From Callaeas wilsoni (taxonomy: Eukaryota; Chordata; Aves; Passeriformes; Callaeidae): a DNA stretch of 64,000 nt. The stretch lies in assembly GCA_013398955.1 (NCBI GenBank), contig VWPU01011708.1, forward strand, positions 62,001 to 126,000. Reading direction: 5' to 3'. A model generated the notes under the pieces. It saw only the letters and a list, made by a program, of their open reading frames with translations. It made no database searches and was not told the origin of the DNA. Positions 36,063 to 49,700 of this stretch are shown in pieces. Within the stretch, counting starts at the first letter, position 1. The number at the start of each line of letters is the position of its first letter. Position numbers and translations under genes: made by a program.

Positions 36063-37136
36063 ACCTTGGCAGCCCCTGTGGCATTTGCTGGGGTGGGGGT
36101 GGGAAGACCACGGTGTCATTTACACACAGGTTGAGCAAACCAGGTGCAATCAGTTTGGGTTTGGCTGATGAATCCTCCACCCTTCTCGAGCTATTTAACC
36201 CTTGCAGTGCCAAACCTTTATGCATGCCCAGGGCAATGATAGCGTTAGTGTGCAGAGGAGGCATCTGTAGATCAGTCATCATTCTCATATTGCCAAAGGC
36301 GACACAGGAGGAATGGGTCATAGTAAGAGAAAGATAGCCAGCCCTCCAGCTACTATACTCTTAAAATTACTTTAATCAAAGCAATAAATATACACAGTAA
36401 ATATAAACACAACTGTCATCTGAAAATTGTTTCATTGTCCTGTCACCTAGCCTTGGACAAGCTACAATGATGCATGAAAACCCTTTGAAGAGCACGGCAC
36501 AGGGATCAATAGGTTGCAGATGCAATGTGCAAGAAGGTGGCAAACGGACTGCTAGACAAGCCAAGCCTTCAGGACTGGGAAGTGGTGCAGCACTGCCAGT
36601 GCACTGTCCTGGGACACAGCTGCACGTTCAGTCCAGGTCTATCCCACGGGAGAGAGACAAGACCCCTGGGATCCACAGTCTGAAAACTGCTTTCTGGAAC
36701 ACTCACCTTTGGTCTTCACACCCGCTGAGCTCTCTGGTTTGTGGGGTATACACCTTGCAGCTCTCTGACACAGGAAGATTTGGGTATGCAGTTTGTAGCG
36801 GGTGGACAATTATCAGTGCCTGAGCTCAGGGGTTCATAAAGTCAACTAAGGGCTGTTTACTCCCAGTCTGTTATGTTCCTCAAAATTAACACCGTAGTAA
36901 CAAAGCCTTAATTTCCCTATGGGAAATTGTTGAGTGCAGATCATTCAGTCTGCGGGGCACATGTCTGCAGAAAGGCCTGGAAGAGCACATTTTATTTGAG
37001 TTTCTGTTTCCAGTCGTTCTTCTAAACCTTTCACAAAGGGTTGAAGAAACGGGGAAGGGACTTGGAGGGAAGTCCCGATTTAAAGTAGCTTAACACCTTG
37101 CTGGATCCTTGCCAAATGCAGTTCAAATTAACAACT

Positions 37137-37800
37137 TCAAACTAGCAGGAAAAATGCTTCTCGCGACCCCTGGGGGGTCAGTGCAACACCCAAGCACCGG
37201 CACCAGGCAGAGCTCAGATTTGACACAAAAAGACTGGGTTGCTCACCTCTCTCCGGGCTGAAGCCTGAAGAAAGGGGCACTGCTTCCAGAAAGGGACAAA
37301 GCCAGCCAACCCCACAACAAAGGACACTTTTCAGCAGCACATAAAAGGAGGGTCTGGCTCTGCCCCTCCGGCCAGACCCCACCCCTCGCAGCGTGGAGGC
37401 CTTCCCCCACCGCCAGCCAAATCTAATCAAATCTGACACACAAGACAACGCGGACGGACACTTGCCTTAGGCACCCCCCTCCTCTGCTCCTCACCCACAA
37501 CCTCCCCCCGACGCACAGGGCGCTTCCCTGCTTGAAGAGCTCAGGGCAGCTGACGGCCCCATCCCTGAGCCTGCCGGCCATCACCCCTCCGCTCGGGCAG
37601 GCACCACCCCGCAGCCCCAGCGGCCCCGAGAGGGTGAGGTGAGCGCGGGCGCACCAGCAGCCTGGACCTTCTCCGCACTGATGGAGTAGCTCTGCTCATG
37701 AGTGGGGAAAGGCAGCCCCCGACCCTGCTGTAGTGGGGCACGAGCATTCCCTGCTTGCAGCCACAACTGAGGTTCCCTTTTCCCTGACACCCTCCATACC
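37137..37800. promoter_or_regulatory. CpG-rich island-like block with a consensus splice donor
   Basis: GC-rich sequence with roughly 29 CpG in about 650 bases (TCGCGACC, CCTCGCAGCG, AACGCGGACGG, CGACGCACAGGGCGC, CCGCTCGGG, GAGCGCGGGCGC). At 37630-37646 the + strand reads GAGAGGGTGAGGTGAGCGCG, which contains two overlapping consensus donors (GT at 37634 and 37639), as often seen where a first exon in a CpG island ends. The unknown transcript would run rightwards. No coding frame in it is recognisable, so a non-coding RNA or an alternative 5' exon is possible. Confidence 0.4.
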
Positions 37801-39946
37801 TGCACCCATGTACCTGGAGGAGTCGTTGCCCCCCCCAGCCCTTACAGTTTAAAGCACAGCTGAGTATTGATTAAAGTACACAGGAACTGGGCCAGATCCT
37901 CAACAATACAACTGTTCCTTCAGATAGGAGAAAAAACCACAAAGCTTTACAATAGTCCATTTAAGCACTGGTGAGACAATCAAGCAACTGCTGAAGGTAG
38001 AAAGCAACTCAAAGCAGCCAGACCTGTCTCATAATAGCAGGGAAGGCTGAATATTTCCTAAAATTGCCCCTCCTGCATTATCTACTCCACTCCTCAGGTC
38101 AGGACTCAGTATGCTCCAGAGTGGGCGAGAGTCCTACAAGGAAAGCTGAATAAGCATTGCTTGAAAGGGAGGAGGCAGGAATTCACCAAAGTGAAGAGGA
38201 GGAGGAGAGAGTACAGGCTGTTTTTAGAAGTACTGGCACCACCTTAGTCTGCAGTGGCCAGGAAACTGGTTGGAAGCCCCATGACTTGAGCAAGACACCC
38301 AGACCTGGGAGCCAGAAGAGGAAGGGACTTGGCAGAAATTCCCCCGCAAAGCGAGGAATCATTTATGCAGCAGAATATTCAGCTTGGCCTCACTGCAAAG
38401 AAACGCTGCCAGATACCTGATCATGCCACCGGTATATTAGCACTCCACTCCCTTGCTCCAATATAGCCATGAATCTTCTTCATGCACTTCTATCTTCCAC
38501 TTTATCGGTTTTACACAGCTTCTCTCTAACCCTCGTCTTCCTGCACTGCCCTGGGGCCATCGCAGTGTTCTCCAAGAGCCATGGGTGTCCCATCCCCCTG
38601 GCTCCCAGCTGCCCAGCCTCATTCCTTCCACACTTGCCCTTTGGGCACTATTGTCCCACCCCCTCCTTTGAGAGGCTCATAGCATATGGAAGGGTGAAAA
38701 CCACCACTCTGGCCTTCCTAGGGTTAAAGACAAAGAGGCCAAGTATCAAAGAGCCAATTCAGGGAAATTTTGGCACCTGCAGGAAGCTGAGATAACCTGG
38801 CTGATGCATTGCTAAACTCACCGCTTCAGTTTATCTTTACCCTTCCTCTCTGAAGTAGCTGCATGGGGCTCACTCCACGGTGCAGTGTGGCATAAAGCCC
38901 TGGGTAGCCAGAATGTCTGCAAGGAAACAGAGCAGATAGGGGAATATTCTATCATTGCATTTATTTTCTTACTTGCTTGCACCACAAAAGGAGAGTGAGA
39001 GACTCGATACTAGGCAGCTGCAGCACCCGACACAGTATCATGATGGAATTAAAACGCACCTTTCCGTACTGCAGAAAGTTGCCTGGGTCAAGGGTTGGTG
39101 GTGCCAGCGTACACTGATGGGCAAAGTCTGAGAGGTTTACACCCATGCCAGCCAGAACTCAGAACAGAACAGTGCCACTTCAAATACATACGGACACCTA
39201 AAAGCTTCACTGAGCCAAGTGGTGGTCATGTGCTTGTTTTCTGAATGTGTTGTCTTTTTTCTAATTTAAAAAAAAGAAGCAGAACAGTTTTAACTGTTAG
39301 AGACTTTTTCAGGGCACAACCACACACCAAATAACTTCCCTTTACTATATTCTGTGGAAACAAAAAGAACCCTTTTAGAAAGACTATAATCAGCTGGTTA
39401 GAATGTGCGTATCTCTCTTCCCAATAAAGACAGGAAACATAAATCTACACTTGAGTTGTAGTTCTGTTTTAACATGTCATCTACTAAGACTGTCAACTCC
39501 GGTCTAGCTATGAAAATCTGTTGCTAGAGGAATAAAATCCTAGCTGAAGTCTAGACCTAAAACATAACTATCCTGGAAACATTTGTTAATGAACAAATGA
39601 CTGTGTAAAACACACTAGCATTGACAATTGTGTTTTAATTATCCTCTGTGTTGAAAAGAAACAGAAACATATCCAAATTCACTTGGTCAGTGCTAAAAAA
39701 TGAGACAGAAGAACGGAAAGTTCACTTTGCACCTGATACTTGCCACATTGGGTTTGAAGTTACACAGAACTGGTTCCAGACCTTTTGTTCGATGAATCCC
39801 GCTGCAGACAGGACCCTGCATTCTTTCCCTTTTTGAATAAATGCTTGCACAGGGAAGGCCTTGTGCCCACATAGCAAAGTGGGTGACACCCACAGGTATA
39901 GAAGAAAGCAGAGAAATGGATTTTTCATCATGGCTAAAGGGAGTGA

Positions 39947-39975
39947 TGTACTTCTATGATAAGCATAGAAGTACA
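39947..39975. repeat. Perfect 12-bp hairpin with a 5-base loop
   Basis: TGTACTTCTATG (39947-39958) and CATAGAAGTACA (39964-39975) are exact reverse complements separated by ATAAG. The stem is short for a miRNA precursor and has no extended pairing outside it. It could be a cruciform-prone dyad or the centre of a decayed palindromic element. Confidence 0.9.
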
Positions 39976-42900
39976 AACTTTGTTCTTGGATACTTCAAAT
40001 TAGAATAAGTCTGTTCCTTTGGGTCCATGCCTAGTTTTTCCAAGTTATCTGGATTACCATCCTGCCTTTCTTTCCACATACTCATTCAGGCCATGAGTTT
40101 AAGGCTCCTGAAAGGCACCAGATGTTGAGGAGAGGTAGGGTGTATTTGTTTGTTTGAACTCTCCTTGCAAAAACAACAATAAAAGAAGGGAAGAACATTG
40201 GATGACTTCAGATTTGCTTTCCAGCAGAGTATGACTAAGGCAGGGAGGCAGCCTGGTAAATACACTCAGTCAGGACTCTGGGGTGGGACAAAAACATACG
40301 GAGAAACTCAACAGAAAATAAACAAGAGAGATAGAAGTTTCCAGTCATTAGTAGAGTGAAGAAAATGGAGACCAAACAGGTGATTGGGAGGTAGTTTTTT
40401 GTGGACACAGCCTGGAAGGGAGGAGAGCCAGGAGTTTAATCTCCAGGCATCTCCAAGCACAGTCTAATATGGACTCAGCAGACTGACAGACTGAAGCAAT
40501 AGGTGAGAAAAGCGAGGGCAGGAGACAGACCAGAGAATAAAGCTCACTTGGAGGTGGGCGGTCCAAATGCTGTGCTGGACCCTGTTTTTGTTAGTTACTG
40601 TTGTGTAATGAGAGATTTCACATTGGCTTCCTGGAAGCTTATAGTATTCAGGAGTCTCCTCCAGGGAACTTGCTGTGCCTGAGTGGAAGAGCACAGTGAC
40701 CAAGGTGAGCCACAAGCAGTTATTGGGAGGTGGAACAGAAAAGGTGTGAGGATGAGTATGAGGAGAGAAAGTATCTAAGAAATCCAAATTGATGCTGGTT
40801 TGTGGGACAGGGAAAATCTGAAGAGGAAAGGATAACAGACAAAAGGAAGGTCCTGGGAGAGAACACAAGTTCTTTGAACTGAAATTCTGCTTTACTTTAA
40901 AACACACACATTGCAACAGAGATGCGCACAAGCACACACAAACAAGTCAAGTATCCACATGAACACAGTTGGTTCTGGATATCCCTTCTTTCTTTAATTG
41001 GTCCCAGGTGAGGCATCAACAATCACATCTGGAAATTTTTATACAAATGGCAGGAAAGCCAATGACTCGGGTCACAAATATTTCACGCTCTCTCTTTGCC
41101 AGAAACACGGGACAAATGTGGTTTACATCTGCCTCCCTATAAATACACACACACTTGCAAGATTCTCTGCTATGGCAAATACTTGTGCATGTAAAAGCAG
41201 AGCTGGTCAGTGTTCCTCCCATCCACCCAATGGAGATTCGGTCGGAACTAAGAAACTGGATGCTGGGTGACACCTGCAGTCCGGGTCAGGCTTATTGTGG
41301 GGATAAGGATCAAGAAATGGCAAAGACATCCTTACTGGCTGTAGAAGCAAAACACAGAATCAAATTACATGGATGAGCACTTTCAAAAGCTGCTGCAGCC
41401 CCTGCCTTCCAGACCCACACTCTCCATGAGACCACAGTGTCAGGCACACCCAGTTTCTGCCTGACATGCAAACTCAGCTTAACCTTCAAAAGCTCACCTT
41501 TCAAGAAAAAAGCCACTGGGTCCTCCCTTAATCCCCTACTCTTCCTGCCTCAGGTGCCAGCTACCACCTGAGTTTATCCACACAGAATAAAGAAGAAACT
41601 GTAATAGTTTCTTGTCTGTGATGCACCAATTCAAGCAGAGCACTGCCTGACTTAATTAGTTCTACCCAGTATGCACTGGTCCTGCAAAATGCTCTACAAA
41701 TTTAACTCATCTCAGCAGTAAGGACCAACCTCTTGGGCATCAGAGGATGAACTCAGATCAGGTTCTAACAGTAGCACTGTTTCCTAGCAGGAACACTGTG
41801 CTCAGCTTCTGCACAACTACTCTATGAGCATGATAATTGCAGAAGATGGGCACTATCTGTGTCAACAGCTCTCAGGAATGCAGAGAAGCTGTATTTCTCT
41901 TCAGTACTAGCTAATTCTTAGAAGTACCACAGTATCTTTGCTCTTCTGAGATGTCCTGCTAGTGTAGGTGATGGTGTTGGTACTTAGCAGTAGACACTGG
42001 TTTAGGAGAACTGAGAGCTGCTGGGTGCAACAGCGTGCGTGGCCGGCAGAGCCGGGCAGGGACAGCTTACACACCCCTCATGAGCCACCTCTGATCCCAT
42101 CTATGGCAACTTTGTGTTGCTCCAGGGGTACAGACGCTGCAGAGGTGACTTAACTAGATGTCAGAGGGAATCTCCTAATGCCACCAAAGCAATCCAGTTG
42201 ACATTTTTTCATTCTCTCTGCCTGCCCTTGGCATAGTGGATGTACCAGTAGCTGTTTACAGAGCTCTGCCAACTTCTGGGTAGCAGGGTATGACATGGCT
42301 CACTGCACTGCACCCCTAGAACAGCCTGGAGTCTGCAGCTCTGAACCCCAGGACGATGAAGCTGCTTCACAGACTTAGATCAAAAATAATTTTCCCTCAC
42401 TGAAGAGATTGCCTAAAGCTAAAGACACAACTTTACCTCCTCTGAATGTCCACTGTTATGCTTTCTGCCATCAGATTTTGTAATGGACAAGAGTCAACAG
42501 AACCCAGCTATTGTATCTCTTGAGCTTGATCTTTTCCCTTAATCTGTGGCATTTAGCTAGAGCACCTGGCCATATTTTCTCTCATCTAAAGCTTTAAAAC
42601 AAATTGGAAAGTTCCATGTATATTCAAGCAGGAGTTGATCACTTGGGCAGAACAGCACAAGATACACATTCTCTTAAAGTCAGTGGAATTCCAAAGGCAA
42701 AGCACTTAAAATTGACAAAATGTCATCATTTTTTATTCAATGTTTAATTAACACATTCAATTTACCTCTACTCCCACTGCTGCAAGAGAGATGAATAGCT
42801 TACTAATTTTAGGTGGTTTTTTAAGGATTAAAGAAATTTGATTAAACATTTCATCTTTCGACCGTTGGATCTTTAGAGCACTCCATCAGTCAGGCTCAAA

Positions 42901-45900
42901 TCTGTGATGTTGCTGGTACCTATCCTAGCCTCACAAGTCCAGAACAGGTACTGCTGTACCAGGTACCTCGTTAGCTTCATTCTCTTTGGACTCCTACAGG
43001 GGACACTGCTGGAAACAAGATCACTGAACTGATCAATGAGTTTGTCATGGATGGATCACACCACTTTCTGGAGCTTTCCTGAAGCCTACACCAGGCTGGC
43101 CAGCATCCCTACACAGGACTAAGGGAAACTGAACCGAGTAGAAGCACAAATGTTTGGAGTCCTCGTTGCAAGTGCTGACAGACAGTGCTGTGCTCTGATT
43201 TATTCTCTGTAGCCTTTCTAAGGGCACACATTGAAATGACCTCCCCACGTGTCTCATCTGGTATGCCACAGGTGTGAGGCTGTTGCTGCTCTTAACGTCT
43301 TTTAAGTGTTCCACCAGATGAAGAGATGAATTCCCTTTGTTCCTCGGAGATGGCGTTTCTTTCATTTCCTGCATAAGGATGCAGTCCACACTTCCAGTAG
43401 AGGGAACAGATGATGCAGGCCTGGAGGGTAGGGGTGCATTTGCATGGGATGGGCTATCAGGTGGGTTTGCACAATTAATCACTTACGCCCGTCGGGCTGT
43501 ACGGGGCTGGTAACAGCAGAACTGTTCTGAGAGGGTGCTCTGTTTCACAGGAGCTTCAGAGAAGAAAACCATCATTTCAACCCTCTTTGCTGTCAACCCA
43601 TGGAAAGAGTCCCCTCAAAACCAAAGCTGAATGAAAGGACCATGATTTAGCTTATTTGCATATGTGATTATGTAAATCAACCTACTGCTTCTTATCCCAT
43701 GGCAGCAGACCTGCCTGCAGAAGAGCCTCCAGGTCTGTGCCACAGTGGAGAAGATTGGATTATGGAAAGGGACATATGTGTGAAAACAGGTCCTAGCTGC
43801 ATATTTAGAGTTCATCAGCAGGCACGTGGAAAAAAGGGTGATTTAACCCTTCACTGTCAGAGAGACAGGAGAAGAAAACAGTACAACAACCATGGAGAAT
43901 GTTTAGATATAATGCAGCAGCCTTTACTGGAACATGTTTAAGGAAGTATTCTGTCATCACTTGGACTGCTGTGTGCCAAAGGGTTAATGATCATAACCCA
44001 ACAGAAATCAAAATGGTGAAATAGTTCTAGCTCCAGGATCATCACAAGAAGAGCCATCTCAATCACATGTCACTGTCACCTTGTGATGTGCACATAGTAC
44101 CTGCTAGCTGCTCACCAGCATGCCCAGTACCCACCTCCTGAGATGCATGTGCTGCATTACCATACAGCTATCCTGCATCCCACTGCTGTCTAGCCTGTCA
44201 TCTGCTCCAGCCTTCCAGCTGCCATCCCACAGACGCAGCATCCAAACCAGTGCTAGCTGCACCGCCCAGGACATGCCACGGCCCTGTAACTCCTTACCCT
44301 TTTATTATGGATCTGCCTGCCTAGCACCCCACTATCTCCCAGGAGTGCCCAGGGCAATAACAAAGCAGCTTCTTATCACTGAGAGGCTCAACAGGCCCTG
44401 GCAGTGTAGCAGCACTGCTGGGGTTAACACAGCCGCAGTCCAGCATATCTAAGCATCTGTAGGAAGTGGAACACTTTTAATCCTGTGAAGAAACTGCTGC
44501 ATGGATGACAGAAGCAAAGAGACCAGGCCATCTCCATCTAGAGGAAATAGGAGCAGTGTTCAGGGATGCAGGGACAGTGCTACATAGTATTTTGCAAGCT
44601 CTAAACCATCTCTTACTAGGGCTAATAGGGCACCTCTCACAAAAAAACCCGAACAAACAAACAAAAACCAACAACGACCAAAAAAATCATTAAAAGTAAC
44701 AAAAGGAAAAGAACTGGCATCTCTAAAGAACATGACTAATATGAATCAGCCATCTCAAAAGTACTAATTTTAAACTGACTACAGGAGTAAGTGACAATAA
44801 CTTTAGGATTCCAAGAAATGTCCCAAAGCAAAACTAAATATGTCTCTGGATTTCTCTTTGTTCTGAAATTTGAATCAGGATGGTTTTGGCCAAGAGTCAC
44901 TCGGCTTTTAAAGCCAACTTTGACCAATTTAAAGTTTCTAAAACAAGGGAAACGAAGTAGATTCTTTAGAGGAACTTCGCATGTGTGACACAAATTCAAA
45001 GCAAAAGGTGTTGGGTGGGGGGAGGGTTGGTTTTGTTTTGTTAATCCTACCATGACTAGCAAAACAAGAGGGGATTGTAGCAAACCTTTAGGTTGACCCA
45101 GACCAGCAACATCTCTTCGAGTTATTTTGTTGTTACCTACCCTGGGTCAGCCACCCTGACCTATGCTTTGTGAATATATGGAGAAGTACATAGGGCAGCT
45201 GACACTGGCTAACTCTGGCTCATTTTTCTACTGTAAGCAGGACTGAGGTGAGATCAAACAGTGCTGAGTCAAAACCAAACTTGTAAAATGGCAGTGTTAT
45301 ACACAGCCCTGGTAGTCCCAGAGGACCCACTTCAAATATCAGCAGTTTGAAGGGTAAATGAATAAAAGAAAATTCCTTCACTTACAGGATTCTTCATCCT
45401 CTTACCTTCCTCATGATCATTAGATTTGATGCCCTCAAGGATGAGATAAAATTCAAGATGCTGGGGCATCTGGATTGTATCTGTGCTCAAATCCTAATGT
45501 TTAGATGCCAGCTTCCTCTTCTGTGGTGACTGTGCCTCTGCAAATCATGCTCAGAATCAGGGGAACAACCAAATGTGTGTTTGTTTTCATTATCTTCAGA
45601 ATTAAGAGAGGGGATTAGGTGTGGGGTTTCTTGCACGCCAGCTGCACTGCTTTAGCCATAGCACTGTACTGATTCTATGGTAGAAAGGATGACACCATAG
45701 GAACAACATCCATCTAGCTCCAGCAGAAGTATTCTGGCAACTTGCAAGATAATTACTAAACTTCCACTCATTTTCAGTTTTTTCCTCACTGTGGAATTCA
45801 GGGTATGTGGTGGTTGGAGTCCAAACACCCCTAGAGGCTTGTATGGGAGGGACTGCCAGTCATGGTCACTCCAGAGAGGAGGGAGAAGGCAACAGAAAGG

Positions 45901-46587
45901 AAGGAATCCAGCTGAGGGAAGGAACATTGCACACGGACAAACCCATCCCACTGAGCATTGCAAGGAGGAGCAGGGTGCTGAGTTCAACACATCCTAAGGG
46001 ACAGAGCTTGGAAGCAATGAGAAGGTCTCTTGGATGCAGTCAACAACAGCAGTATGAGCTGGCTGCTGGCAAGGGCTGTCGATGCGATGGCAGCATTCAC
46101 ATTATGCCGCTTTTTCCCATTTTGAATGCCCCCTGTCAGGCTTGTACCACTCCGAAGTACGAAGGCCATATATACACTAAACCTCTTCTCTTCAGTCTTT
46201 TCAAGGTTGGCCATGGACCTGTGCTGTTACCTGTATTTGAGAAGGCCTGGAAACAGCTCCTGACAACTGCTGATCTCTGCAGTCAGGAACTGACAAAAAC
46301 GTGGCAAATGTACCCTGCAGAGACAGCCTGGCACGTTTAACCTCCACCAGCTGGAAAAGCGACTGCTGAATACTGGAAACTGCTTTATCCACAGGGTTGG
46401 TCTAAGGCAGCTCTTGTCAAACTGACCAAGAGCTTTGTGCCCTAACAGCAGGGTATTCTGTACCCGCCGCTCCTCCGTGTGCCCGCAGCAGATAAAACAG
46501 CCCAAGGTCAGGGTGTGCTCTCAGTGCAGCTGCTGCAGGGAGCACTGGCAGTGCCCTGGCCCCAGCCTGAGTGCCAGCATCGCCGCC

Positions 46588-46731
46588 ATGAGGCAGCCAG
46601 CCCCAGCCTCAGAGGTTCGATTCCAGCAATGCCTTCCCGTTCCCGGCTGGCTGTCTCCCATGTGGCGACGCATAGCACTATTCACCCGACTATTGGCCCA
46701 GCCCAGAACTGTTTTTATTAGAAAACACTAA
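46588..46731 (+). other. Small open frame (47 codons) with an optimal Kozak context, coding status unknown
   Basis: GCCGCCATGA at 46582-46591 matches the vertebrate start consensus, within a short GC-enriched, CpG-containing stretch. The frame begins MRQPAPASEV, is rich in Pro and Arg, has no recognisable domain, and ends in TAA at 46729. No promoter or transcript evidence can be drawn from sequence, and chance is the leading explanation. Confidence 0.12.
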
Positions 46732-49700
46732 GGCAAGCCTTTCCAAGCCTCAGAAGAATCATCTTGTAAAGATCTGGGCTTGAGATGCCAAATGATTGCT
46801 GCTTTGGCGGAGTCTGCACATTCATTTTTTATTGGTCACAAACGCTTTCCAGATGCTGGCATGCTGGCTGCAGATTGCAACTCTGGGGACTTGGCTCCTA
46901 GCCCCAGTCACTTTGTTAAACTCTTGACCTGCTGTGGGTTAAAAGAAGCGGGGAATGGGACTGAGTCACCATGAGGGCATTGCTAAGAGAGAGTGCGCAG
47001 AGACCCATTTCAGCAGCTTTCTGTGCTCAGCTGGCATGGAAAACATTTAAGGTGGTCCACAGCAATCCAGCTCAGCTGCCAAAGCTGGTGAGAACTGCAG
47101 CATAGCACCAGCCCGGGCTTTAGGAGCAGGGGCAGAGAGACTGCCCTGCAGTTGGATTTTCCACACTGCAGCCCATACACTTTCCATCTTTTTTTCCTCT
47201 GCACAAGTGGATTTCCCATCCCTGCTCAAATACTAAAGCAATCCTCTGAGCCAGAGCCATGTGCAACATCAGACTGAAAGCCGAAGCCTGGAAACCTTCC
47301 TTGGGTTCAGGTTTCATGACAAGCCTGAAGCTTGTTCATCAAGAAGGTTTGCAAACCTTTGGGGAAAAAAAGGCTTTCTGGATTCTCAGTTGTTACATGG
47401 TGTCCCAATTAAGGGGGAAAAATAAAATAAAAAAAGAGACGTGAACAAGCAGAAGGAAACACAATTTTGATAGAGCTGTTTGATATTTTTCTGAATGGAA
47501 AAATTTTCCCTTTGAAAAACATAGCTGTTACAAATCATTGGGGTTTTTCTCTCCCTCAATAGGGCAATTTTTTAAAAACGCAATATTTTGCACTTTTGGA
47601 TAGATTTCCTAACTGAAATTCTGCAGCTGATGACTTTCTTTAATCTCAGTTTTCAAGAAGAAAAAGTTCTCTCAAAACCTCAATTCAAAGAGAACACTTT
47701 CAGCTGAAATGAAATTTTTCATGCTGCTTTGACATACGCAGCCAAAAGCAATATTTCAGAAAATGTATTTCCATTCAGAACTTCTGGACAGGAAGGAAAA
47801 CTGTTCTTGATAAGATCAATTGACCTGAGTTTTGGTGCAGTTTCCTCTTCCCCTGTGTGGGGACCCTGCTGGGGCAGGAAGTGCTCTGGGAGCAGAGCCC
47901 CTGCACAGGTCCTCTGCCCGCATCACCTCAAGGCTCTCATCCTGCTCTCCCACCCACTCCTTTTTCAAAGTGCTGCCTAAACCACAGCCCTGAGGAGCTC
48001 CTGGGCTCTGTGCTTGGGCAGATGATGAACTGTGCCGGATGCCAGGCAGGACAGGGATGGGACGGGAGGCTGGTGCCGGAATGCAGTGCCGGAGATCAGC
48101 TTCTGCAGCGCTCGCCCAGTGAGGCGGTGCTGGGAATGGCTGGTCACCCTCAGCCGGGGGAAACTGCCAGCAGAGGTCTGCTTGCTCCCCTCCACCCTAC
48201 AGCTGGGGATGGAGACTTTCCAAGATGCTGATGGAAGCAGGATGCTGAGGGACAGCTGGGTGCTCACACTGCTCTGAGTGTTGACTTCTAACCTTCCTTC
48301 AGACCTTCACGGGAGCTCGATGTCACCTACAGGCTGTTCACTAGAGCAGGCAGGGCCAGAGGGTCTTGAGCAAAAAGGAGAGAGGCAATGAGCCAGTCCT
48401 GCTGCTTAAGCCTTCAACAGCCACACAGAGAAGAGATTTCAGTGAGAGCTGGGATCTAACTCTTTGTACTCACCCTCCTCAACAGAGGCCTGCCCACAGC
48501 TCTCCTGCTCGTGTTTGGAAGCAAATGCATGATCCCTTCAGCATTACTTGTGCAAATAGAAAGCTCTGCAGAGAGAGTACTGGGGGAAGGTTTTATCCAA
48601 TGGACTTGGTCCAGTGATGCTAATTAAATCATCACATTAGAGCTGGGGGCTTTCTTGAGTAAGTGTTACCACTTGAGCTGAATCGCACCTCAGATCACAG
48701 CCAGGTGTGTTCCCTGGATCCAGAGAGCCCCGCCAAACTCATTTCACTTGTGATGCTAAGGCCAACTCCAGCACAGTCTCCAGAGGTTAATAAAACAGGG
48801 GAACGACCCAGTGTAAACCTGAAATCTTTTAGATTCAGCCAAGTGGAAATCCAGCCTAACTCCCCACCCAAAACCAAACAACTGAGAAAAAGAGAGAAAG
48901 TTTTACATAATAATCTCTCCAATGTTACAGCAGACAGTGTTTCTCCGAGGACATTATGTAATGTCTCGTAAGGGCTTTTAGCTGAATTATCAGGTGACTT
49001 GCACAATTACTAAAGAGAAAAACAGAATCACAGGTGAACACTGGGTGTGAGAATACACATCTGCCAGTTGTACATTAGCAGCTGGAGAAATGATTCAGAT
49101 TCAATGAGATGTCACTGGAGATAGGCTCATACTACAGACCTCAGATTCAGAGGACCTGGAGCTGTTTCAGTCTGACTTTCTGGCCCAGGCCTATCTTCTC
49201 CAGCAGGAGGGAGGACCTCTCTGCAATCCTTTGTAGAGGGACAGACTCTCCAGGCTGAATTTCCCTGCCACCGCAGATCTTCAGGCCTTTACAACAGGAA
49301 TCCCTGTTCTGAGACTGATTGATTGTGCCACAGTGACAAAAAAGAGAGCTCTTGGCTATTTCTTCTCCCACAGTCCAAGAATGGGAAGGATGAAAACATT
49401 CCAGATGAATTCACACTATGTAGATGCTGATGTTTACTTCCAGACTGTTCTCTCCCTTGCCCCTTCTGCTCATTGAGAGCTGTAGGGGTACAGGAGGAAG
49501 AACATGTGCAAAGAGAGCCAGTACATCAGATAATATAACCTCTCATGCCAGCTTACCGACTTCTGTCTCACAGCAAGAAGTAGGGGAAAAAAAGCCCCAA
49601 CAGCAAATTCTGCTCCAGAATCTCTCCCTTCTGATGGTTAGGAACCTTCTAATTACCAGCTAAAGTTACTACTGGCTTGATGATGCCCATCTGTTCATGT

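Noticed and set aside
46614..46624. Possible tRNA (exact B-box GGTTCGATTCC)
   Set aside because: The T-stem does not pair beyond two bases and no A-box or acceptor stem is present upstream.
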